Of a stretch of 64,000 nt of DNA, positions 25,494 to 36,092 are shown piece after piece. The stretch covers positions 247,346 through 311,345 of the forward strand of contig CAJNOL010000049.1 in the NCBI GenBank assembly GCA_905250125.1, given 5' to 3'. The translations under genes and the position numbers were made by a program. Under the pieces are notes generated by a model. It was given only the letters and a program-made list of their open reading frames with translations. It did no database searches and was not told where the DNA came from. This stretch comes from Rotaria sordida. Lineage: Eukaryota; Rotifera; Eurotatoria; Philodinida; Philodinidae. Within the stretch, counting starts at the first letter, position 1. Every line of letters begins with the position of its first letter.

Positions 25494-26168
25494 ATGATAA
25501 TTCAATCCAAATACCACAGAATTTTTTGTATTGTTCAAATATATTTCACAGATATATTCTTTTAGTTTTCGTTTGTGTGGTGAATACATTTCTAAAATTA
25601 AATATTCTTACAAATCTTTATCATCAGCGTTGTTATCTATCAACAAGTTCAATTCTTCATAGTTGGTTTGTTAAATTAACAAATGTTACACAAGTTAATA
25701 CAGAAGCAGGAATACCAAAACATACACGAAAACGAAATTATCCATTAACTTGTATGATATTTTGGTTTTTTTTCTGGTATTTTTTTGTTTTTCTCTAATT
25801 TTTCTCTTAGAAAAGATGAACAAAGACAATTTCCAAAATTAATTGGACATACAAAAACTTGGAATACATTTAATACATCAAATTTACGCGATGGTAAACG
25901 TAAAGCAGAAATAGTACGTGATGATCTATTTCTTCGACAATTTATTTATGGTACATGGCATTCATTATTTGCTTCGGAACTTATTATAAAACGACGTCAT
26001 AATATGATTATTCTAAGTGGACTTGTAACACGAACAATACATCCACGTCGAATGTATTTTCTTATAGGTTATACAGAAGAAATTCTTTCTGCTTTATTAA
26101 AAACTCCTGTTAAAATGGAAATTCAAACTATAGACAGTAAAGATGATGTTATTTTTACCTATTGGTAG
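25494..26168 (+). CDS. MRPS24: Mitochondrial small ribosomal subunit protein mS24 (MRPS24)
   Basis: The main exons are about 25566-25751 and 25816-26168. Across the junction the protein reads PLTY|EQRQFPKLIGHTKTW, matching the family's PVTYEEAHAPHYIAHRKGW. Splicing at the AAAAG acceptor is needed, because the nearer CTTAG would create a stop. The second exon matches strongly: DLFLRQFIYGTWHSLFASEL, then LIIKRRHN and YFLIGYTEEILSALLKTPV. It acts in the mitoribosome small subunit. The start is uncertain: ATG 25494 with a 38-nt intron (25528-25565) keeps frame and would supply a targeting peptide, but such an intron is very short, so the true first exon may lie elsewhere. UQCRFS1 follows on the same strand after 173 bp. 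Confidence 0.85.
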
Positions 26169-26341
26169 AAAAAAAAAATTAAAACATAAAACTCAAATAG
26201 TTATTAAAACACTTTTTTTTTTTGAATTGATAAATTTGTTTATTTCTAGATGAAAATTTTTAACAATTAATATTACATTAATCGATATTTATCGAAAAAT
26301 ATAACCATATGATTGGTTTTTTTCTAAACTTATTTTTCGAT
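26169..26341 (+). promoter_or_regulatory. MRPS24-UQCRFS1 spacer with candidate splice acceptor
   Basis: The spacer contains a T-rich tract and TTTATTTCTAG near 26240-26250, a good acceptor with no matching donor in the same gene. It could receive a spliced leader. An ATG immediately after it opens only a six-codon frame. Confidence 0.35.
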
Positions 26342-28525
26342 ATGGCCATGCAAATGTGTAACAGACGTGTCACTCAAGCGACAACAAAACTTGTTCGACA
26401 ACTTGCTAAATCTGTACCAATGAAAGTTGAAGATAATCATCATGATGATGAATATACACGTATACCTGTACCAAAAACCTCAACAGTAAAAACAATGGTT
26501 TCAATGTATAGATATTTATTGCATGACAATGCATCTGTTACAACTGGACTTAACAGTATGTTATCGTAGTTACGTTTCTTTTTCTTTCTTTGAATTGATC
26601 TAAATGAATATTTCTTTTATCTAGCTGCTCTTAGCATTCGTCATGCGCATACTGATATTCAAATACCAAATTTCGACTATTACCGTCGTAAAGAACGTCT
26701 TGATATATCCAAAATCGTATCTAGATGCTAATGATAATACTGCACCTTATTCTTATTTAACTCCAATTGGTAAGTATTTACTTTATCATCAAATAAAAAT
26801 ATATAGAATAGATGATCATAATATTGAAAACTGAATTCTTTGTACGTAACATTTTCATACATATCAGTTAAACATTAAATCTATTGCAGATTCCTGTTCT
26901 GAATAATAATATTATCATGTGTATTACAGATCAGATGTCTCAATAGACTAGACTGGGTAAAGGAAAGTCAGCCTATAGACTGCCACTTATTTCATTGCAT
27001 TAAATAAATTTTTAACACATGAATGAGCATGCATATTTCGAGTGCTAATAGTTAAGATATAAATAAATGTTTGTTAACATATTTGACAATATGGAAAACC
27101 AAAAACTTGTCAACATAAACATGTGTTTGTTTTTTCATTTTTCATAACACCATATATGTCGACAGTTGTTATTTCAAAAGAAATTTAATTCATTTGGATG
27201 TATACTGTTTTGTATATGATGATAAACCCGCAGCTGTAGTTGAAGAAAAAAGTAATTGATGATGAATGAGGAGAGCTAGACAAGAAGATTTTATCGAATA
27301 TAAAGAATGCTTTTTTAAGATGACGATAATTTTGCTTTTTTTCTTTGTTTTAATTTATATATTTGTTGTTCTTTGCAGAAATGTTTTAGCCAATGAAAGA
27401 ATTACATGGGATCTTCAAAAGAATAACAATTTAGTGGAAATACGCAACATCTTTTGAAAATTTTATTTTATTCAAGATTCGGCTCAACACGATAAGATCT
27501 CTGTTAGAGATATTTTGTAAGCATAGTAACTTGTACATAAGAAAAAGTTTGTTTTCTAAATCTCGACTTGTAGAACCTATCTTAATTTTAGTATAAATCA
27601 ATAATAAAATCTATCAAACATTCAAAAATCAGATAATTTCCATAGCTAAAATCTAAACTCGATTGAATATTTGTACTCGAGAGTTTTTAGTTTAATAAAT
27701 ATGTTTGTCGTCGAATTTATTAAATGAAATATTATATAAACATATTATCAATGTTGAGTTCCTGCAAATATGACACATTAGTCTTAGAAAAAAAGATAGA
27801 ATTATATCGAATATCTATTTTAATGAATTCTCACATTTGTTATCAGTACTAATACAAAAATGCAACCCACGCACTATTTTAAATTATATATCAAGCTATT
27901 TTTGATATAATAGCTTACATATCTAATAGATCAAAATACTATATTTGTCTTATTAATTTCTTACGAATACAATTTTTCTTTTGTAAAGGTATGGCTATAA
28001 CATCAGCTTATATGGCCAAATATATGATACGAAATATAGCTGCTTTTGTGGGCCCAGCTAAAGATGTAACGTCACTTGCTAAAGTCGAAATTAATCTTGA
28101 TACCGTCCTGAAGGCAAAAATGCTGTATTTAAATGGCGTAATAAACCAATTTTTGTTCGCCATCATACACCACAAGAAATTATACGAGAAGAAGGTGTTA
28201 ATGTAAGTCAATTACGTCATCCACGAAATGATTCTGAACGTGTACAAAAACCCGAATGGGTAATTGTTATTGGTATATGCCCTCATCTTGGTATGAACTC
28301 ATGATTAAAAACAAACAAAAGATAATTATCTCTATTTTTATATTTCTTTATTAATATCAAGGTTGTATGCCAATAGCAAATGCTCGTGATTTTGGTGGTT
28401 ATTTTTGTCCTTGTCATGGTTCGCATTATGATGCATCTGAACGTATACGAAAAGGTCCAGCACCATTTAATCTTGAAATTCCTCAATATGTATTTAAAGA
28501 TGACAGTACAGTTGTCATCGGTTAG
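26342..28525 (+). CDS. UQCRFS1: Rieske iron-sulfur subunit of cytochrome bc1 complex (two apparent frameshifts)
   Basis: Exons are 26342-26555, 26625-26769, 27989-28290 and 28362-28525; the total equals 274 codons, the human length. The start was chosen at ATGGCC 26342 because it gives a basic mitochondrial presequence; an upstream in-frame ATG exists at 26309. The membrane segment ([20 protein letters not shown]) is followed by the hinge and the Rieske cluster boxes CPHLG|C and CPCHGSHYD, with two Cys and two His ligands visible. The frame changes twice: near the AAAA run at 26711-26714 (one extra base) and at the CC at 28107-28108 (one base missing before PEGKN). The two cancel. Either the assembly has homopolymer errors or this copy is damaged. 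Confidence 0.85.
26770..27988 (+). repeat. Long UQCRFS1 intron with dispersed repeat
   Basis: About 26990-27110 matches 48820-48935: both have GCATTAAATAAA, TGAGCA(T/A)GCATATTTCGA and GTTAACATATTT blocks in the same order. The rest is AT-rich without recognisable coding. Confidence 0.6.
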
Positions 28526-28846
28526 AATTTGATTATGTAAAAACAAAATGGACTTGTTCCTTTCTTTGTCATTTTTTTTTTCTTAAAATTTTGTTTATTA
28601 CGATCTTTTTTTTGCACATACATAGAGAGAAAAATATGTTACTGTTACTCTATTAAATTGTATATTCTTCAGAATTCATACAAAAACAAAGCAAGAAACT
28701 TTTCATAGAATCTTAAAGATAAAAATTGTTGAAATTTTATTTTTATTTTTCCTTTTCATTAAATATAAGTACATTGAATTTTTAAAGCAAAAAACAACGC
28801 TAAAGAAATAAATGAATTATTATATTCTTATTTTACGGTTTTTCTT

Positions 28847-29262
28847 TTAGCCATAGTAAAGTATACCATTTAAATTTTGTTTCAGTACAAGAACAAGACC
28901 TTCTTGATTAGCATCATATTTCCATAAGACATATTCATTATTTTTCTTAGCCATTTGTGCATAATGATTAACTGCACGATATAAATCATGTAATTTTGGA
29001 TCATGTACAACATTGGCAAGTTCTTGTAATTTAATTAATTTTTCCTTTGTAACTAATGAAAAATTTCCATTTGGAAGAAATGTTTGATCGAAACGTTTTG
29101 ATCTTTCATTATTATAATAATCATCGTCATTAATTAATGGTACACCAATTAAAAATTGAATATTCATAGTCACGATAACAGCAATGATAAATACAATAAA
29201 ATTCTTTAAAAACAAATACTATTTTTTTTACTTAGAATTATCAAAATAAGATCTACCTGCAT
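28847..29262 (-). CDS. Small predicted secreted protein
   Basis: A 6-nt first exon (29257-29262, Met-Gln) joins through GTAGAT and TTTAAAG sites over a 53-bp intron to 28847-29203, giving about 120 aa. Without it the first ATG would be at 29167 and would cut off most of the hydrophobic core. Residues 3-24 form a signal-peptide-like segment (NFIVFIIAVIVTMNIQFLI). The mature part is acidic then basic, with an RSKR site, and includes LQELANVVHDPKLHDLYRAV and NHYAQMAKK. Family not recognised. TATAAATA on the minus strand at 29338-29345 supports a promoter about 76 bp upstream. Confidence 0.55.
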
Positions 29263-29337
29263 TGTTTGTTTTGTATATGTTGTTGGTGATTGAATACAAA
29301 TGGAAGGAAATTTGAAATAATGCGTAACTTACGAAGG

Positions 29338-29345
29338 TATTTATA
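29338..29345 (-). promoter_or_regulatory. TATA box of the small secreted gene
   Basis: TATAAATA on the minus strand, about 76 bp upstream of the inferred ATG; the same octamer as before two of the LC8-like genes. Confidence 0.4.
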
Positions 29346-29597
29346 TATATATCTTTATGATGTAGGATCTTAATAAAAATGAGTTTCATATTTATATAAT
29401 TACTTTTCTAATGATGTTAATAGTGACATTAGAGATGATACTATCTTATTTTTCAATAGAATCTCATTGAAGATAAAGAAAAAGACGAGTTTTGTATCTG
29501 CTTATGCTTTAATATTAGTATAATCAAAACTTGATAAATATGACGGCGTTGGTTGATGGGAAAAAAAATAAGATGGAATATGTAGTCTAAAACTCAT

Positions 29598-30490
29598 CTT
29601 CGTGCGTCAGAATTGAAGAGGAGTGTACCCTTAATAACTCGGCAATACTCAGAGAGTTAAGAAATAAAAAAAACTGGCATTAAAATGATGAAATGGACAA
29701 AAAAATTGATGTATTTCAAATTCATCGATTAAAATAGACATTTTCATTAATTTCATTGCATGATTTTGATTAAAAATGAAATTCACTGCATTTTCTTAAT
29801 TAAAATGTCGCTTTTCATTAATGGATTTGAAAAATATCAATTTTTTTTGTCCGTTTCATCATCATAAAGGTTTTTTTTTTTGTGTTTTTGGTATAAAATT
29901 CATGAAGGTCATAAAATTTTTTTGATTTTTTTGACACCATGGGTGGCAACAGTTAGCGACCTGTCATCTTTAGTTATCTATAGATGAGAACTCCCGACGT
30001 CTTTTTATCCGACACTATTTACGACAAAATTATTTCAAAACTCATCATCTTCACAAAAAATTCTAGAAAATTCATGGAAATGATATTTCATTACGATGTC
30101 ATTTTAAATTTGACATGTGCTTCTTATAGAGGAACTTCAAATCTATAGTTTGAAAAATGATTTCAAGTAATTGTATTCTCATATATGAATGTTGAGAAAA
30201 CGAAATCGCCTATCTATTTGGTCGAATTATGTAGAATTCTTTTGATTTTCAACAAATTTTCTGATTTTTTTTATCAAACTTTCATTGTAATGAAATACCG
30301 TTTTCATGCATTTTTTTGCATGTTTTGGTAAAATGATGGTTTTTGAAATAATTTTATCTTAAATAATATTTGATAAAAAGACATCCTAAATTGTCTTCGT
30401 TAAATTTCTGAAAATCAAAGATTGCCAAGTGTTGCCATTATCGAGTTATTGAGCTTACACCATCGACCCGTCTTTAATTTGGGTGCGGAC
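29598..30490. mobile_element. ~890-bp element with imperfect terminal inverted repeats and inner foldback
   Basis: The left end (29600-29650) carries CAGAATTGAAGAGGAGTGTA then AATAACTCG. The right end (30430-30487), reverse complemented, reads CAAATTAAAGACGGG, then GGTGTA, then AATAACTCG. Inside, 29680-29765 and 29790-29868 are a second inverted pair (GATGAAATGGACAAAAAAAT / ATTTTTTTTGTCCGTTTCAT). No transposase frame is seen. Confidence 0.5.
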
Positions 30491-33441
30491 ATTAGATATT
30501 GTCTCACATAAACTGATCGAAAAAGTTTCTTGGATTACAATAGTATCCGATGCACTTCAAATTATCATTGTCTAATTGAAAGCAAAAAATATAATCAATA
30601 TAATTGAGAACTAGGTATGAAGAATAAAATATATTAATTTATTAATAACATGACTAGATTCGAACTCGATAAATATCTTGTTTTGATTCATTTTTGAGCA
30701 TGTAACAAACTATAAATATAGACAGAAATTAATGAATATTGTATAAAAATGGAAGGATATTATAAAAAAAGATAAATTAATCAATATATGAATACATGTA
30801 TTACTTTGTCTGAATTTTTTTCAAAACATTAATAGAACAATTAATGCAGCACATCTTCATGAAAAAATTAAATTGGAAAATAACAAATGAGCTGATTCTC
30901 CTCTGGAATTAAGAAAACTTTCTTGTCAAAATGATTTTCCGATTAAATTCATTTTGTATGGAAATTATTGTTATTTTTCATGTAATCACCTACGTCTTGA
31001 TTATGTATTCGGTAGATTTAATATAAAAGATAAAAATAGAAAGAAGACAAATACTTGTATTTTTATTAATTTTTAATCTTATAAAGTCGTTAAAAAATCA
31101 TTTAATTAATAATATAATTTAATTAAAAAAATGGTATTCAATGATGTTTCTATTAGATTTAAAGAAAAATATTCAATTCCGAAAAATTATGAATCTTTTT
31201 TTTTTGTTATAATTTAATAGAAATCTACTTGCCGAATATTTTCAAAAAAAAAACTAAATAATCAAAATAATTCTATCTCAGCAATAGAAATATGCAGAAT
31301 TACCTTATCCTGTCCAACAGGATAAAGTAGGGTAAAAGAAATACAATCAAAAGGATAAGAAAAACCAAGAAAAAAACAATAAAGAAAGGTTATTTTTCAC
31401 AACAAGATGTAATGATAGAATTTGCTTAAGAAAGTTAACTTAAACCTAATGAAAAAAATGAAGATGAAATTGATTGTTATGTTAATGCAAAATTAATCAT
31501 TCACAATGAAGAACCTATGATAATCCAAAGAAAAAAATGGACTATAACTCGAAAAGCAGCGACAAAATTTAAGTAATAACATTGTTAATGATATGTTGTG
31601 TATTAGAGATTTCCAAAATAAAAAAAGGCATTTTATTACTTTATTTTAAAGTCTTCCAGTTAGATTACGTATAAGAGGTAGCGAGAAATATACTTCATAG
31701 GGCAATATTAAAAAACTTTTCTCAGATAGAACATAGGGGCACGGAAAAACTTGTCCTGTAGATCTCTATTCAACAAGAAATGATGCCACTAAAGACATAT
31801 ATCTGTTAACAGTCTATCTATAAATGATTTGACACTATCTACGAAAGCATGTTTTGAATATTAAATGAAGTGAAACTAATGTAGACAGCATATAAAGTAA
31901 AGTAGGACAATATACAATCAATAAAAAAGTAAAAGAAAAGAAATTATGTATTTTTATGTGTTATCTATTTATCAATCTACAATTCAGTTATGACAATCAA
32001 TAATAATTTTTATATATTCTGTATTCATGATGTCCCACTTAGGAAATAGATGAAAATGGAAAGATTATTTATTCAAACTAATCAAAATAATTGATTGTAT
32101 ATTATGATTTTAAAATACAAGCTATTCAGAAAACCATTAGAGAAAGAAAAATTTGAATATTGTAACCATATTTTGACAAAATGAACTGATGTTTTGAGTA
32201 ATGATAAAGAAATTGTTTATAGTTCATATTCACAAAACAAACTTTGTCAAAAATTGTTCTGAAGTATGAACAACTAATTTCGACAAAGAACTGTAACCTT
32301 TCGTCAATTATGAAAAACATAATATATTTATTTTCTTAATCAAAAATAAGCAATATCTAATTTTTTCGATTAATTCTCTACACTATGTAGTATAGTTTGA
32401 TATTATATTTATACAACAGATACGTGTCTTGTTATTCAGTATATTCTGAATGTTTCAGCAATCAACAACAAGAACTTATTGACAAAACTGCAGTATCGAT
32501 TTTTCATAATTCGCGAAAGATTACAGTTCTTTATTAGAGTTAGTTATTAATATTTCAGAATAATTCTTGAATACATTTCTCGAATGAATATCAGCTATGA
32601 ATAGTCCTTTATCAATGGTAAAAATAGCAGTCCATTTGATCAAAATATGGTAGCAATATTCAAATTTTTCTTTGTCGAATGACTTTCTAGACATTTTGTA
32701 AAACAATTTAGTCTCTAAGAAACTTCTTCAAAAAAAAAATAATTTCAAAATAAAATAAATATATGAATCAAACAAATCATATGTAACATTCGAAACTTCA
32801 ATCTCATGTTATCGCTCAATATTTAAGAAAATAACAAAATCAAAATCGGTATTTTGAGATAGTGAAAAACAAGTATGATGTTCTTGTCATATTCATAGTT
32901 CGATTTATTCTTTTTTTAATTAGGGATTGTCCGACCAAGAGAAGAGGTCGTCGGAATGTGATATCCTCCAAAAACTTTTCGTGCATTCTCTTAGAAAAAA
33001 AGATCTTTACACCCTCCCAAAAATCGTGACACTTCCCGTTGTTGCAATGTTGACTGCCTCAGGCCAGCTCTATTCTTAGTACAAAATACAGATTCCCTCT
33101 ATCGATACTATTCGTTTCAGCGTTGTCAATATTCAAAGAAAAGTCTATTTATTCTTATCTATAACATGAATCATCAATATTATAATGATTTTAACTATGA
33201 ATTTTCATCGATGTAATTGAACATAATTTCAAAAAATTTCATTGGTCAATAATCATTTTACATGTGTATCTTTGATAATCGAGTATATTTTTTTTTCTTT
33301 GCAAACAAATTGAAGAAAAGAAGAACAATAATATGAACAAAACAAGAAAAAAAGAACGCGTGCTCATATTGCAATCGACTAGAAGTCAAATGTCTCTCTC
33401 TCGCTCTATCCATATATACAGATAAATGTATATGTAATTTT
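30491..33441. other. Gene-poor AT-rich region
   Basis: No intact gene is seen. 31390-31565 gives a broken translation with NEDEIDCYVNAKLIIHNEEP before a stop, perhaps an old coding fragment of unknown family. An inverted duplication occupies 32105-32710. The rest is AT-rich. Confidence 0.4.
32105..32710. repeat. Inverted duplication of a decayed coding fragment
   Basis: Plus-strand 32115-32320 and minus-strand 32521-32706 share GAAAAATTTGAATATTG then CCATATTTTGA and encode related peptides (EKFEYCNHILTK and EKFEYCYHILIKW). The plus copy has stops; the minus copy stays open for about 60 codons. Family unknown. Confidence 0.55.
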
Positions 33442-34897
33442 CTATTTATTATTTCCATTGGTGACATATTGATGAGGATGTTGATGAGAAAGATGAGGAT
33501 TATTTTCTTTTTTAACACTTGGTACCGATGGCCATGATGATGATGATGCATCATTTGTTGACATAGCATGTGGATGATGATTATGTCCACTACTAGCATG
33601 ACTTGTTGCATTAGCTTCTAGTTTAACATTAGGATCATTAAGTGATTTGAAATTATTTTCTTTTTTCCATTTCATACGACTAATAAAATAAATAGACAAA
33701 AGTAGAATTTCTTTTCTTTTCTTTTCTTTTTTTAATTCAATTTTTATTTATTCTTACCGATTTTGAAACCAAATCTAGAAAGAAATTAGAATAAGAAAAT
33801 GATAATCACATACAAAAAACAAAAAAAAAACAATTATTTGAAAAAAAAATTTTCTTTACTTTGATTTGTCGTTCAGTTAATGCTAGACTATTAGCAATTT
33901 CAATACGTCGTCTACGTGTTAAATATCTATTAAAAATTTCAAATTTTTTTTTTCTTTTTATTAAAAATACGAAAAAGAAAAACATTTTGTTTTTCAAAAA
34001 CTTACTTTGTATAATGAAATTCTTTTTCTAACTCAAGTGTTTGATGACGTGTATATGTTTGACGAGTACGTTTGTGTTCGAAATTAAATTCTATAGAAAT
34101 AAAAAGAAAGACTCGTACAAATCATTCATTACATTAATAGACAAACAAGATGGTAAGGAAGTTAATCAATTCAATGGATTACATTTATGTCAAGTTTTTA
34201 TGTTTCCTGCATACGTTATCTATAAATCATTTTTTTTCTTTTTTCTTTGTCTTATTGATTAACTTTCATGATTTCTTTTCTTTTCTTTTTTTTTTTAAAT
34301 TCCTTGTTTTATACCTGGTCTCATCCATGGATGTGTATAATAAAGCATTGGATTGCCAACTGCCATAGAAAAACTTGATAATTGATGATGAGGATGCGGA
34401 GGTGGCATTGCTGTTGGAGGAATCATGTCATTGCCTGGGGTTGTTATTATTGATGACGATGATATTGGTTCAGATTGTTTCCATGATGATGTACCACTTG
34501 ATGGTGGTAAAAGATAATCATTTGTTGGTTGATGCTGTTGAAGATGAAGTTGTTGTTGTTGCTGTTGTTGCATATGATGATGATGATGATGAGATGCTGA
34601 ACTCGAAATTGATGCGGCTGCTGCTTGCATCATTGTAAAGTTTGAATATGTATTCATAAGTGGATCTTTATTTGCTGTTGGAGTCGGAAATGTTATTCGA
34701 TCGAAGGTTGATGAAAAACCTCGATTATAATCGGCATCATAAAGAAATGATGTTGCATTATTAACATCATTATTTGTTGTTTGTTGATCAACATTTGATG
34801 AGGATCCTGCATTATTATTATTATTATTATTTGTTGTTCCATTGCTTGAAAAAAGATCATTTGTTGATGTTGATGGTAGACTGAAATATGGATTCAT
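33442..34897 (-). CDS. Central-class Hox homeodomain transcription factor (Lox5/Antp-like)
   Basis: Five exons on the minus strand: 34315-34897, 34006-34090, 33860-33926, 33758-33774 and 33442-33679, giving about 329 aa. The N-terminus is low-complexity (Asn, His, Gln and Ser runs). A hexapeptide-like HPWM lies near residue 190, only about nine residues before the homeodomain (about 200-259). The homeodomain contains [34 protein letters not shown] and [14 protein letters not shown], with Gln50, Asn51 and Arg53 in place. KRTRQTYTR plus KKENN resembles lophotrochozoan Lox5 more than Antp, but the Lox5 tail motif is not clear. Helix 3 is split by introns around a 17-nt exon. Such factors specify axial identity. 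Confidence 0.88.
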
Positions 34898-36046
34898 TGT
34901 CTTGTGTAATTATCGTTATTTTTATATATGTAGAAAGAGAAAAATTTATTTTTTTTTTTTTTTTGTTATTGTAATAGTATAGTCGTTGATGAGGTCAAAT
35001 AATAATATTGCCCATAAAAAAGTTCACACACATTCAGGTCAAAAGATGGATGATAGTAGTTAATGTTAAGAAATAAAAAAACTCAAAACAGCCACTAATA
35101 CCCGGCCATAATAATAAAGCGAAAAAGAAGAAAAAGAAGAACGTGTTTAAACGACAATTGAAATGAATATGGAGGCAATGATCGACAGCACTTTACAATG
35201 ATTTGTTAGGAGGAAATAACTTCTCTCTATCGTTGGTTGGAAAAAAATAGAGAGAGCGAGAGAGAGCAAGAGAGAAAAAAAAGGAGAGAAACAAGAGAAT
35301 GATATATTTCTCTTTTTCTCTCTCAATAGTCGTGTTGTTGTTGTTTTTGCTCCAGTAGCATTATCGTTAGATGAGATGATGATATTTTCGAGCCATTCGG
35401 AAAGCACACATATAGGATGAAGAGAAAAGAAAAAGGACATGCAGAGAAATTTAACGGAATTTTTTCTCTTCTTTTGTGCGTTTTATTTTTTATTTTCAGT
35501 TCAACCAATCAGTACAGTTCTTTCGTTTGATAGGCCCGAATAGACATATACACTCCTGTTCTCTCGCAATTTGTCTCTCTTTCTATATATATTTATTTTT
35601 TTTCCTTTTCTCGGTCTCTCGTTTGCCATCGTATTGCATTGATCATCAATATATGCATACGATGTCCCCGAAGAGCGATTGCTCATTTTGTCATCACCCT
35701 GCGGAGGTGCACCACACTATAGATAGAGAATATATGTACGACTAATTTTGTGTCCCTCTCGTGCTATCATAGGCGAAAAAAAAAGAGACCATGCAAAACA
35801 CATACACATAGATCAAATAGATGTATGCATGTGCATATATATTGATAGGATGAAGAAGAGAAAAAAAAAAAGATGGGCGCATATAGATAGACTGTAAACC
35901 TTAAAAAGAAAAGGTGTGATTGCAAAATTTTTTCTTACTCTTCGTTTTTTCCCCATATTTAGATTACAATCACTATCAATTTAATGTTTAGTTTTTTTTT
36001 TCTTGCTTTAATGATCATTCTTACTTAGTCTGTCTTGATAAAGGTG

Positions 36047-36092
<46 letters not shown>

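Noticed and set aside
26709-26740. A ~28-nt intron to explain the first UQCRFS1 frame change
   Set aside because: Too short for a credible intron and it would delete conserved-length sequence; a single extra A explains the data better.
27266-27457. Possible extra UQCRFS1 exon or nested gene
   Set aside because: The Rieske protein is complete without it, and the translation matches no known family.
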